From Polytrichum commune (Eukaryota; Streptophyta; Polytrichopsida; Polytrichales; Polytrichaceae): 64,000 nucleotides of DNA. Under the pieces are notes generated by a model. The model had not been told where the DNA came from and made no database searches. It saw nothing but the letters and a program-made list of their open reading frames with translations. The position numbers and the translations under genes are program-made. Shown piece by piece: positions 27,093 to 37,504 of the stretch (the first letter of the stretch is position 1; each line of letters opens with the position of its first letter). The DNA lies in assembly GCA_950295325.1 (NCBI GenBank), contig OX485808.1, positions 10,230,501 to 10,294,500 on the forward strand, in the 5' to 3' direction.

Positions 27093-29393
27093 TGATGCAC
27101 CCCGTGGGTCGTTCTCTTGCAAATTAGCTCAAGAAGACTCACGGTGAGACATCACGTAAATTTATATTCGCTTGAGAACTACCGTGCCTCATTAATATGT
27201 TCGGTCTCGAATTAATAATCCCTCTCTTCTCCTTATGATATGAATATAATTATTGGAGTGAACACAATCTCATTATCTTAATTCTTACTCTCAATGTAAG
27301 GCATCATTGATAATAAGAACCATTAGATTTAAAGAAAGCTTCAAGAGGTGTAACAATATCCTCGATAATAATATAGTTTTCAATAAATCATACGAGTCTT
27401 TAAGACTCGTAATTCATAAGCATCAATCACATAAATGATAGTATCTTATAATAATGAAGAAGATATAATATTCTTGAGTCTTCCTTTTTAAGCTCAAGTG
27501 TTACTACGTATAATATTGTAACTTGACAATTATGCATATAGTAGTTATAAGTTCATGAACACTTCATTAATTGTTTTGCAATGTCACGTTGAACTTCAAA
27601 GTGTTTTAATAACAAGAATAATTATACTCTCTTGAGTTTTACTCAAGAATAAGAACTCCTCTTTGATTGTTAATGACATCCAACAACTCACAAAGTATCT
27701 TAAGAGAATAAACACTTTTACTACAAAGTGTTTCTTGATGACGAGAAGATAAACCTATCTCTCTTGAGTTTTGCTCAAGAGAAGAGAGATCTTCTCTTGA
27801 ATAGATAATCCTTCAAATTGTAATGACATCCAACAACTCACAAAGAATCTTAAAGTAAGAAGCTTCAATAACAATTGTAGTAAGTAAATTATCTTATATC
27901 AATATTACTTCATTCATATGTATTCAAACTTTGATATGAATTAATGTCTTCATCATTCTTATTAATCATAAGTTCAACAATCAATATGTAGTATAATATG
28001 TATAATACTTATAAGTCAATTATGTAGTTTTCAATAATAAGCTCCTCCTCTTTTGAAGGAGTTGTAATCGTTAAGTTGTTTTGCTTAAATCATAACATGC
28101 ATATAATTCTTCAATCATTCAATCACATGTATATTTATAATTCCCTTTTGAGGAGATCAATGATAAGTTCCGCTTTGAGAGATAATCTTGTTTCCTTCAC
28201 TCAAGTTTGACAATCGCTTTCTCAATTCAATCTCTCTCAAAGTCCCATTGATTCTCCAATTTGTCTTGAGCGCTTTGTTCTCACCCTCACACTATCTTTT
28301 GAGTTCTTTCTCAAAAGAGTCTACTCAATCTACTCTACTCTCGGTTGCTCAATCACTTAAGCTACAAAGTACCATTGACGACTCGTAGTTCAAATTGAGA
28401 GAGGTAGAAAGATCACACGCATTTGTAGAAAAGATAAGTGTATTGCAAAAGTTCCTCGAGAGGAGAGTTACAAAAGCTTCAAGTGATTCTTGACACTCAA
28501 ATTCAAGATAACTTCGTTGTGTAGAAAATGAGGTAATAGTCTCCTAATTTGCTTCCCTTATGTAGTCTTCTCTTCCTAATCCAAAATCTACATTAAGAGT
28601 GGTTGTGATCTCCATTTTTCTAAATAACTATCTATCTTCAAAATATGTAGATGATTCCTATCTTAAACGGTTATAACCGTTTTATCACCTTAATGTTCCT
28701 ATTTCCAAGATTACTCTAACTCCTTGTTGTGGTTACATTCTAAACTCTTTTTGGGGATCAATCAAATCTTCATGTTGATTGAATAATGATCATGCTAGTA
28801 GAATGTACCATAGTTCTATATTCCCCTTAGTGTCTTCATAATGTCTCTCGAACTTAATATCCCAAAATTCCCATATATTCCATAATCGTGTCTCCTCAAA
28901 ATCCTACATTCTATCTATTCCATAATCATGCTTCCTTGGATAGTCATTCATCCTCAATTAAAATCCTAAATACATAATTATGTCTCTTCAATATCCTACC
29001 TTCGTAATACTTCATAATTATGCCTCAAAATAGTTTTTAAACCTCGAAATCTTACATTCCTATATACTCCATAATGCTTAACACTAACTCCTTTATACTA
29101 ATATAATAGCCTTCTACTTAATTCCTAAGTTCTCCTTCACTAAAACTCTGATTGTCCTATACCCGTGGGTAAGGGACCCTATAACAGTGCGACTTCCTTG
29201 TATTTCCGTGACAGTGGACCCTATAACCGTGGTCGAGGTTGCTTCGCCTCCGAAGTGCATTCTTCAACCGTTCCTTTGAATTTCGGTGTTCCTCTTCTAC
29301 TTCCACTTGCTTGTCTTTGATGTTAGATTGAGATTTCGGTGTTCCTCTTCCTACTTCCACTTGCTTGTTCTTGATATAATGTTGTATTCAACA
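27093..29393 (-). repeat. Element C 3' LTR, complete, 2301 bp
   Basis: Runs from TGTTGAATACAACA (minus strand, 29393) to GGTGCATCA (27093). Contains repeated blocks: TAATGACATCCAACAACTCA at about 27671 and 27821, and Leu-zipper-unlike inverted CTCTTGAG/CTCAAGAG motifs near 27633-27656 and 27761-27781. The 18-bp AACGG palindrome is at 28665-28682. It is AT-rich, with no coding capacity. Confidence 0.9.
27743..27796. repeat. Hairpin in the C LTR at the position of the 5' LTR breakpoint
   Basis: GAGAAGAT (27743-27750) pairs with ATCTTCTC (27789-27796), and inside it CTCTTGAG (27761-27768) pairs with CTCAAGAG (27774-27781) around a 5-base loop. In the truncated 5' LTR the sequence ends exactly after GAGAAGAT (44427-44434). 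Confidence 0.85.
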
Positions 29394-29408
29394 TTTTATC
29401 CCCCTCCC
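29394..29408 (-). other. Polypurine tract of element C
   Basis: Mirror of 12621-12635: on the minus strand GGGAGGGGGATAAAA abuts the LTR start. Confidence 0.88.
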
Positions 29409-29425
29409 GGATTGAGATCCTGCCC

Positions 29426-30115
29426 TTAGGATCTTTTAGGAATTCTCATACTCCCTGGATCGTATTGAGGAAGATAGAGCAAGGTTCTAGAATGTGGTGT
29501 CGAAATCTGTCTCTGCTCTAATGTGTTCTTTCTGTCCTCTAATGCCCTTGTGATGTATCCATGTAGTTGGATCCGGTGGAAGGTCTGTGGAAAGGAGTCC
29601 GAAAATTTTCTACTCAAATTTTGGTGGTGTTGGCTGGCTTCATGTAACAATGTTGTGTCCTCTCCTGCTAAGACATCAAGTGCCGATAGGAATTCCGGAA
29701 ATTGTGAATTCGCCATCTCTTGTATCTCCCTTATCACTTCTGGTTCATATGGATCTAAGTGTGGTAGAGAGTTCCTGTTGTCAATGTTTGTGTAGAACTC
29801 TTCATGATGCTTGCTCATATGTGTAAGTGCCGCTACACAGAATCTGGTAAGGTAAAATGGTGGGTTTGCTGTGGTCACCTCGACCACGCCCTTTGGAACA
29901 TTTAAATCTTTCAAAATCCACATGAATACGAGCAGATCTCTTCCCGCGGAGTTGGCTTTTTGCCATAATGCTTGAAACTGTGCCTGTGATAAGTGTGTCT
30001 TGTTGCGAATGTCTGGAAGGCTGCTCCACCTCAAAATCATTGGTTTGAATGCCATGTAGTATTGGAAAATACTCACTGGGGGTGGCAGATTCTGCATAGT
30101 TACTGTGATAGCGTT
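29426..30115 (-). CDS. Element C 3' ORF, C-terminal globular part
   Basis: Mirror of 11914-12603, with ATG at 30097 and the same 223-residue product. It has no recognised domain; aromatic and helical segments as described for element A. The identical sequence in both copies, including the preceding TGA at 30116-30118, means that no selective information can be drawn from comparing them. Confidence 0.6.
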   Translation of the reverse strand, partial: NAITVTMQNLPPPVSIFQYYMAFKPMILRWSSLPDIRNKTHLSQAQFQALWQKANSAGRDLLVFMWILKDLNVPKGVVEVTTANPPFYLTRFCVAALTHMSKHHEEFYTNIDNRNSLPHLDPYEPEVIREIQEMANSQFPEFLSALDVLAGEDTTLLHEASQHHQNLSRKFSDSFPQTFHRIQLHGYITRALEDRKNTLEQRQISTPHSRTLLYLPQYDPGSMRIPKRS

Positions 30116-32134
30116 TCATGGATCTTCGACCTTATCAAACCCTAACAGATGCTCTAATGCGTAAGGATCTTCTCTTTCTTCCTCCTGTTGTTCAATCTGA
30201 GCTTGAAGTTCATCTCTCTCCGTTGTAGTTTGATGTAATTCTGTCTTGAGGGATCTGAGTGTGTGATTGATTTTGTTTGTGACTCTCTGGAGCAAATTTT
30301 GTGCCGAATGCTGGTTTTCTGTCTCTGTGTCGGAACGCCCCTTTATCCAGAGGTCGAAGGCTTCAATCTTTGCTATTTCCATTAGTCGATCCGGGTTTGT
30401 GTGCTCTTGAGCGGCTATGGCTAATGAGTTCAGTTGGGTTGTGCAAGATTTAACCTGCGCCTGGAAGCTCTGTAATTGGGTCGCAATTTCGTACCGAAGT
30501 TCGGAGACAGTGCTTCAAAATGTCTTGAGTCGTTGTCCGGCAATGGCTGCAACCTCCTTTCGGTGTCGGCAATCATCCTGTTTGCAGTCTTCAAGCTGTT
30601 GTGTTGATTGTTGGAGGCTTGCGGCGAGTTGTGTGTTGCGATCTAGTGCTCCTTCGTGCTGAGCTTGAAGGAGCGCTATCTGTTCTCTCAACTGGTTGGC
30701 GATTACCCTATTTTCTTCGGCTACTTTCTGGGTGAGGGTGTGTTGGGTTCGGAGGATTTCGAGTTCCTCTCGTAAGGCTTGTTTCTCTGCTTGAGTAAGT
30801 GTGAGTATTTGTTTGGCTTCTCGCACTGCTGTCTCATGTTGTTTCTGTAAGTCATCATTTTCGGCACCTATTCTTTGATTTCGTTCAAGTGCCGCTGCCT
30901 GCAGGCTCTTTGAATGTTCGAGTTGTTTTCGAATTACCTGCTGCTCCTTCTTGTTGTGTTCCAGCTCCGCTTCGTGCTGGTTTTGCAGGGTTTCTACCTG
31001 CTACCGAAGATCCTCATTTTCTTTTTGGGTTGTAGAAATCCGGTGACAACGTTCCTCTGTGGTGTCGTTTTTTGCTCGGAATCGCTTGTTTTCTTCGGTC
31101 AGCTGGTTCTCCTTGGTTAGCTGATGGATTCGTTCCAGCGCTTGGGTATACAGGATTGATTTCTGCTTGTTGTCCTCGTCAATCAATCTATTTCGCTCTA
31201 CTGATGCAACATACTTTGTTTTGCAGAGTGCCAAATCTTGTTGGAAGCACTGGTTTTCTTTGATGCTATGGTGATAGCGCTCCACTTCGGTGTTGTGTTT
31301 AGTTTGTAGGATTTCTATTTCTTGTTTTAGTAATTGGTTTTCTTCCTGGCAGGCTATGGCGAAATGAGAATCAATTTCTGCTCCAATATGTCTCTGGAGA
31401 AGTGTCGCCTCTGGTTGGGGTGCGGTTTTCTGGGCGACGGGGTTGGTTGAGTGGTCGATCCCGGTCGCCAGATGGCCTGTTTTCATTCCAGCTGCAACAC
31501 TCTGTAGTTTGTTTGTGTTTTTCGGCGTGGTTGCAGAGTCGCAGAGTGCCGTCTCTTGTTCGGAGTTTCGGTGTTGGCCATTTTCGGCGAGCTGTTGGCC
31601 GTTTGAAGGGGTCGCTGTGCATCCTTGCATATCAGGGGACAGTGTTCTGACAACGGCGGATGTTTCTTCGAAGACCTGCTGCACAAGGAATGTCGTGTGT
31701 CGGGCGCCGTGCATTCTTGTGTCTTTTTGCAATACCTCCCTCTCTGCGGCAACCTGTCTGTAGGATGCCAATTGTTGTATCAAGTTCCGATTCTCCTGTG
31801 TGAGGCGGCAGTGGCGTTCTTCTTGAGCTTTGTACTTCGTCTGTAGGAGTTCCAATTGGTGCTGAAGTTGGTCTTCCGCCTGAACAGGGGCGGTATCTGT
31901 AAAACGATGTTCTTCTGTTGTGGAACTTTTGTAATTTAATTCTAAGCCCTCTGAGATGTTTGGATTGGGCTCCTCTGAACTTGCAACAGATCTCTGCTTG
32001 TGTTGTATGGAATGCAGATTTGTATTGTTGAAATCTGTAATCGGTGGTCGTTTATCTGGTGTGTTTTCTATCAGGTTGGATGACAGTGATGTTTCTGCTA
32101 ACCATTTTTCCAGTGATTTGGTAGCGTGACTGAG
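30116..32134 (-). CDS. Element C 3' ORF, repetitive coiled coil
   Basis: Mirror of 9895-11913; open parts 31855-31001, 30826-30515 and 30382-30116 in one frame. Same two internal stops (TAG ending at 31001, TGA ending at 30515). Glu/Gln/Lys/Leu-rich heptad-like repeats; function unknown. The shared stops show that the damage predates the separation of A and C. Confidence 0.65.
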
Positions 32135-32980
32135 CTACTGCCAAATATTTCTCAATGGTGTTGGGTTGAACTGTAATGTAGTATCCTCCTTTGTGCCTAC
32201 AAGCACATTTCTGCTACTGGTTGGTTCCATTGGGGTACTTAAAGGTTTTGGAATTCCTTTCTGTCGCGTGAATGAGTATGGTCTGACTTGTAAGGGGTCT
32301 CCTAATTCTATAACGATGTTAGGAGCTGGTATTGGTTTAGCCATGGCTGCCAAAATCTGTGGAGGTTCTTTTGTTTTTGATGTCTCTCCCGTGGTGAACT
32401 CCATTGATGGTTGGGTTTTCCTCTTTTTGGAAATTGGTTCCTCTATTAATTCCGAAGGCATAAGAATGCCGGCCCCTATTTCTTGCTGGACTGTAAGCAG
32501 TCCTTCACTAATCAGAATCATGGTAAGTGGGGGTCCCACTAGTGTCCTTAGAGTAGTGCTCTTGTCTTTGTATAGTGCCTCTTTGAGAGTGATGAGTTCC
32601 GTTTTGATGTATCCATAAAACAATGCAGGCCAATCAACCTCTCTTCCGTTTAGTGCATCTTGTATGTGCACTACTGCTGTGCATGCTATTGTGTTAGCAC
32701 TGGTTCTTAGTAAAAACAATGAATTGAAAAATTTGAGAGGTCGTCTTGCCTCAGGGATTGTGCAGTCGTTAATCTTGCATGTTCCAATCTTGGTCTTCAT
32801 CTTCTCCTTGATGTTTGGAAATATGTCTGATGCATGTACCCTTGGTGTTCGTGGCTCCCTCTTGGCGATGAATGTGTTGAGATAGAACACTACTTTCATT
32901 GTTTGCCTCCAACCCTTGCAGAAAATCCATATCTTGCGTAGTAGTTTGTGCCTTGTGTTGTCTGTTCGAATAAGATTCAA
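32135..32980 (-). CDS. Element C 3' ORF, N-terminal part, unrecognised
   Basis: Mirror of 9049-9894, 281 codons from ATG 32980 to TAG 32135. Product identical to that of element A. The upstream 32981-33418 holds the same frame-broken coding-like stretch as 8611-9048. Confidence 0.6.
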   Translation of the reverse strand: MNLIRTDNTRHKLLRKIWIFCKGWRQTMKVVFYLNTFIAKREPRTPRVHASDIFPNIKEKMKTKIGTCKINDCTIPEARRPLKFFNSLFLLRTSANTIACTAVVHIQDALNGREVDWPALFYGYIKTELITLKEALYKDKSTTLRTLVGPPLTMILISEGLLTVQQEIGAGILMPSELIEEPISKKRKTQPSMEFTTGETSKTKEPPQILAAMAKPIPAPNIVIELGDPLQVRPYSFTRQKGIPKPLSTPMEPTSSRNVLVGTKEDTTLQFNPTPLRNIWQ

Positions 32981-33418
32981 ATTTGGAGGTATCTTCCGTT
33001 TTGAGAAACAACATTGTTGTGGTGTAGGAAGTTAACTCCATATCTCCAATTTGTGGTTGAGTTCGTCCCTTTGACGCTTGAGTTGTATAATAATTCTTCT
33101 TGACTTCCGCATTTGTAAGTGTTGTATCCCCTCTTGAATGATTTGATGAACGGATGGATGAATTCCTTGGATGTAAGTACAAACTTTGAACTATGAGTTG
33201 TATGAAGATTATGTACCAAATCTCACACATGTGTTGTAACCACTTAATGGTTAATTCGTTTGCCGTCTTATATTTTGGAGGTACTTTGTACTTGTCATAT
33301 GTGTTGTTGTTGATGATCATGGTTGTCTCGCATAATGTGTTTGGTCGTGAATCCTCCGATAAATATATGTATGGTATACTCCCTTTGAAATTTTCTCCTT
33401 TTGTTGATAATTGAGTGA

Positions 33419-35629
33419 CTATACTTCCAATTTTTGTCGTTCCGGTACCGTTGATAAGTTTTCATCCAAAGTCCCCTTTCTCATTGGTTGTATAGAATAA
33501 CATTCAAGCATTTTGTGATGGACTTCATCATAATCCGGGGATGTAAAAGTCTTCATTCCTCCTTGATCAAAAGTGATAACTTGGTTGGGATTAACCCCGG
33601 CGTATGGTAAAAATTTCTTTGATCGCCATCGTCCCAATTGTTTTTGATGAACGGTCTTGATCTCCATGGTATCGTCATCATGGATTCTTGTGATGGTGTA
33701 AGGGCCTACCCATTTTTGCTTCTCAAAAGGTGCGTCGTCTTGTTTGTTTGATAGGTATTTGGTCACTACTTTTTGCCCTTCGTAGAATGAACTTGTCCTT
33801 GAATGGCTTGATTCTCCCTCGTGGTGGTTGGTATCAATGGATCTGTTTATACAATTTGTACTTGTATTGTCAAATGGTGAGTTCGTGGCGTCATCCACTT
33901 CTAAAACATATGCCTTTGCTTCAAGGGGTTCATGGTAAGGTTTAATCTTACTCATATTTACCCTTCCAAGATTTTCTCCTTGCAATGTGCTTACATCCAC
34001 GGTGTTGTTACCGTAAATTTCCGTAATCTCGTAAGGTCCACTCCATCGGATTCGGAATTTGCCTGGACCGGGTTTGTTCATCCTTTGATGCCACAAAATC
34101 TTTTGACCTTTGTAAAATTTTGGACTTTTGTTTTCTTGTGATTTATCCTTTGCTTGATGAGTGTTCTCAGTCTTTTCCTTGGTGTCATAAGAGGGTTTCT
34201 TGCAATGTTTGCACCTCTTGCCTTCCATTAAGGTTTTATCTTGTCTTCTTTTTCTCATGGTTTGAGTATGCTCGATATTCTCCTCGGCTTCAATACGGGT
34301 TAAATCTAGTGTCTTTAATTGTTCCATTCTTCGTTTAAGAACGGGATACCATTCTTGATTCCTTTGGAGATTCTCCCCGTTGTAGATGAATGTTAATGGA
34401 AGTAATGCTTCCGTTCCAAATACCAATAAAAATGGTGTATGCTTGGTGGTGACTTTGTATGCCGTTCTATACGCCCATAGTGCCGCATATAATTTAGTGT
34501 CCCAATCCGTACGATTGGCGTTTACCATTTTGGTAAGTGTCGTTTTAATGACTTTGTTGGTGCTCTCAGCTTGTCCGTTGGCTTGAGGGTAGTAAGTTGT
34601 CGATTTACGATGTAAGACCATAAATGTCTTGGTTAAGATTTGGATTGTCTCATTTAGAAAGTGACTCCCTTGATCACTAACTAGTTCAATCGGACATCCG
34701 AATTTGGTGATAATCTCCTCAAATATGAATTTCGCGGTAGATGCCGCGGTATTATCCTTAAGTGCTCTTGCTTCTACCCATTTGGTAGTGTAATCCGTGG
34801 CGGTAATAATGTATCTATTTTTAGTACCTTTAGCTGGAGGATTGATTGGTCCTATAAAGTCCAAACCCCATCTTTGAAACACCTCTGTATGCATAATTGG
34901 ATGTAGTGGTTGTGCGGATTTTGATACTTTTGGTCCCACTCTTTGACATATGTCACATTGTTTGCAATATAAATATACGTCCCTTTTCATAGTAGGCCAC
35001 CAATAAAGAGCCGTTAATATTTTGTGTAATGTGATGTTTGCCGCGAAATGTCCTCCCGCAATGCCTTCATGTGCTTCGGCGATGATCGCCTCGGTAATTG
35101 GTCCGGAGACACATCTCATTTTCATTCCATCGGCCCCTTCCTTGATTAATTGGTCTCCATTGATTAGTTGAAAAAATCTACTTCTTATCGCTATTTGTTG
35201 TCTTTGAGAAGTCGTTGCCGGTGTTGTCAATCTTCCATGCGATAAGTAGTCAATAAATGGTGTTCTCCAATCCTCTTGTGGATCGGTGGTAATTGCTCCG
35301 CATTCTATTTTAGTTGTTGTTTTCTTCTTACATCTCGGACATTCTCCATTGATATAATGTCCCGTGTCTTGTGCTATAGTAGGCCACCAATAAAGCCCGT
35401 TGAGAATTTGTTGAATAGTATCGTTCGGGTTGAGATGATAATCATTTTGTTCATGCACTCGTATGATTAGATGCTTGATTGGATCTCCCGCGATACATAT
35501 CTTTGTTTCTCCGCGGTCTACTTCCTTCCGTAATTCTCCCTCTTCCATAAAGTAAGTTCCATTCTCTTGTTCAAATGGACGTTGATCTCCGGTTTTCCTA
35601 TGGTTCAAATATTCCATTATTGGTTTTTT
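33419..35629 (-). CDS. int: Element C integrase: zinc modules 4 and 5, DDE core, two GPY/F domains
   Basis: Mirror of 6400-8610; ATG at 35617, 732 codons, stop at 33419. The product differs from that of A by one residue: the motif after HTPF reads LLVFG here and SLVFG in A, caused by one base (34428 versus 7601). Gypsy integrases normally have Ser or Ala-type small residues there, so A is likely the older state; this last point is inference. Catalytic triad and both GPY/F domains are intact. Confidence 0.92.
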   Translation of the reverse strand, partial: KKPIMEYLNHRKTGDQRPFEQENGTYFMEEGELRKEVDRGETKICIAGDPIKHLIIRVHEQNDYHLNPNDTIQQILNGLYWWPTIAQDTGHYINGECPRCKKKTTTKIECGAITTDPQEDWRTPFIDYLSHGRLTTPATTSQRQQIAIRSRFFQLINGDQLIKEGADGMKMRCVSGPITEAIIAEAHEGIAGGHFAANITLHKILTALYWWPTMKRDVYLYCKQCDICQRVGPKVSKSAQPLHPIMHTEVFQRWGLDFIGPINPPAKGTKNRYIITATDYTTKWVEARALKDNTAASTAKFIFEEIITKFGCPIELVSDQGSHFLNETIQILTKTFMVLHRKSTTYYPQANGQAESTNKVIKTTLTKMVNANRTDWDTKLYAALWAYRTAYKVTTKHTPFLLVFGTEALLPLTFIYNGENLQRNQEWYPVLKRRMEQLKTLDLTRIEAEENIEHTQTMRKRRQDKTLMEGKRCKHCKKPSYDTKEKTENTHQAKDKSQENKSPKFYKGQKILWHQRMNKPGPGKFRIRWSGPYEITEIYGNNTVDVSTLQGENLGRVNMSKIKPYHEPLEAKAYVLEVDDATNSPFDNTSTNCINRSIDTNHHEGESSHSRTSSFYEGQKVVTKYLSNKQDDAPFEKQKWVGPYTITRIHDDDTMEIKTVHQKQLGRWRSKKFLPYAGVNPNQVITFDQGGMKTFTSPDYDEVHHKMLECYSIQPMRKGTLDENLSTVPERQKLEV

Positions 35630-36841
35630 CTAATCCATTTCGGTTGAATCACTCCTTAGCGTAGTACCATTGTATTGCTTGATAAAACTTTGAATGTCGC
35701 GAGTCATCGTAGGCCACCAATATGGTCCTTGTGTTGCTTGTTTTATCATTTCTTTACATGTTTGATATTTTTCATGAAGTTCCTTTAAAAATCCTTGTAT
35801 CCGATTCTCCGAGATGCATTCTTTAGGTATCTCATTGGCGACAAATCGTCTCATTAGTTTCCCATTCATGATGGCGAAGAATTGACTTCTATTCGCAATC
35901 CGTTCCTTCTCTTCTCCGGTTAAGTCATTGCTCATTACCTTCCCGAATAATAGGTATTTGAGGTAAGATTTTTTCCAATCCGATGGTGACATTTGCTTTA
36001 ATATAGTCACTTGTTTATCTTTTAGATTCATCTCTTCTTGCTTCCCATTGAGTTGCAACATGCATTCTTCACATTCGTATTCCGCGTGATACTTGATGTC
36101 TTTGTCAATTGTAGGCCACCAATAAAGACTAAAGAATATTAATTGTTTAGTCATAGGTAAGGTCAAATGCTTGCCTTTTGCGTTGTGAGTGGCCGCTATG
36201 AGTTTTCCTCCTCGACTTCGTGTGACGCATATTCGCGTATCTTCGTTGGGTAGTAATCTTATCAAGGTTCCTTCGTTGAGAACGAACCGCTTGCATTTGT
36301 TTGCCCATCGAAGTTGTTTTTCATTGGTAACATTTTCTCCATTTACTTGTCCATTCCTTAAGTACTCAAAATAGGGTGTTCTCCAATCCGTCGAGTGGTT
36401 TTCTTCCGTAGTTGACTCGTCATCCGATACCGAGTCTAGTACTAGAGTATCATTTTCTAGTTCATGTATTCGTCCTTCATTTTGTCGTAAGCAAACCGGA
36501 CATTCTTCGCAATAACTTGCTACGTCCCTCTTTTTTGTTGGCCACCAATAAGGTCCACTTAATATGGTGAACCAAGTATTTTCGAAGGTTTGATGATGGC
36601 CTTCTTGTTCATGCGTTTCCGCGATAATTTCCTCAATAACTTGTCCCGCTATGCATGTCTTCGATTCTCCACTTGGGCTAACTCGTATTAATTTATCTCC
36701 ATCCATGATGTAAGGTTCACTAGATCGTCTTATGCGTGTTTGTTCGTCTTCCGTTGTTCCTTTTGTTAACAACTTTCCATACTTGAAATATTCTTTGAAC
36801 GGTTTCCTCCAATCTTCCGTTGGTTGAACATATACCATATA
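35630..36841 (-). CDS. Element C: zinc modules 1-3 before integrase
   Basis: Mirror of 5188-6399; ATG 36838, 402 codons. Three copies of the DW...YWWPT module; the third lacks the second His and CxxC. It ends at the TAG that replaces the conserved Trp codon of module 4 (35630-35632). Identical to the A product. Confidence 0.85.
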   Translation of the reverse strand, partial: YMVYVQPTEDWRKPFKEYFKYGKLLTKGTTEDEQTRIRRSSEPYIMDGDKLIRVSPSGESKTCIAGQVIEEIIAETHEQEGHHQTFENTWFTILSGPYWWPTKKRDVASYCEECPVCLRQNEGRIHELENDTLVLDSVSDDESTTEENHSTDWRTPYFEYLRNGQVNGENVTNEKQLRWANKCKRFVLNEGTLIRLLPNEDTRICVTRSRGGKLIAATHNAKGKHLTLPMTKQLIFFSLYWWPTIDKDIKYHAEYECEECMLQLNGKQEEMNLKDKQVTILKQMSPSDWKKSYLKYLLFGKVMSNDLTGEEKERIANRSQFFAIMNGKLMRRFVANEIPKECISENRIQGFLKELHEKYQTCKEMIKQATQGPYWWPTMTRDIQSFIKQYNGTTLRSDSTEMD

Positions 36842-37504
36842 TCATTCAAGACATGGTGTCATGTTTTCCTTTCCTCGTTCATTTTCTTCATTTGATTGCT
36901 CTTTTTCTTCCATGTAATCATCTTCTTCTTCTAGTACCTCCATACAAAACAAATTTGCATCCGGTAGTTGGTCGTTTACTCCGGTGGGTGGTTCTCCATT
37001 ATCGATTCTTGAGAGGTGATCCGCCATCACGTGTCGTCTTCCGGGCATATACATAATCTCAAAATCGTATTCTTGTAGAAGAAGCATCCATCTTGCGATT
37101 CTCCCCGAGATTATCGGTCTATTTATCAAGTATAACAATGCTTGATGATCCACGTAAAACACGAAATGATTCGCCAAGAGGTAGTGTCGGAATTTGTTTA
37201 CCGAATATACCATTGTTAAGGCTTCTCGTTCCGTCGTGCTATAATTTTTCTCCGCTTGATTTAATAATTGGCTTGCGTAATATATCGGTGAGTCAATATT
37301 TCCATTCACCTTTTGCGCTAGTACCGCTCCAATGGCTATGTTTGATGCGTCACAATGGACATGAAATTCCATTGACCAATTTGGGGCCATTAGTATTGGT
37401 GTCGTAGTTAGAAGTCTCTTGACTAGTTCAAATGTTTGTTGGCAATTTGTCGTCCATTCATATGCTTCATCTTTTTTGAGGAGAGCATAAAGAGGTCTCG
37501 TAAT
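36842..37504 (-). CDS. Element C RNase H
   Basis: Mirror of 4525-5187, with the complete set of catalytic motifs (HCDASN, STTEREAL, YVDHQAL, MADHLSRI). Bounded by the same TAA (RT side) and TGA (zinc-module side) as element A. Confidence 0.9.
   Translation of the reverse strand: MTRPLYALLKKDEAYEWTTNCQQTFELVKRLLTTTPILMAPNWSMEFHVHCDASNIAIGAVLAQKVNGNIDSPIYYASQLLNQAEKNYSTTEREALTMVYSVNKFRHYLLANHFVFYVDHQALLYLINRPIISGRIARWMLLLQEYDFEIMYMPGRRHVMADHLSRIDNGEPPTGVNDQLPDANLFCMEVLEEEDDYMEEKEQSNEENERGKENMTPCLE

Noticed and set aside
27093-29393. CRISPR-like or satellite array in the C LTR
   Set aside because: Only two copies of each repeated block; these are LTR-internal duplications.
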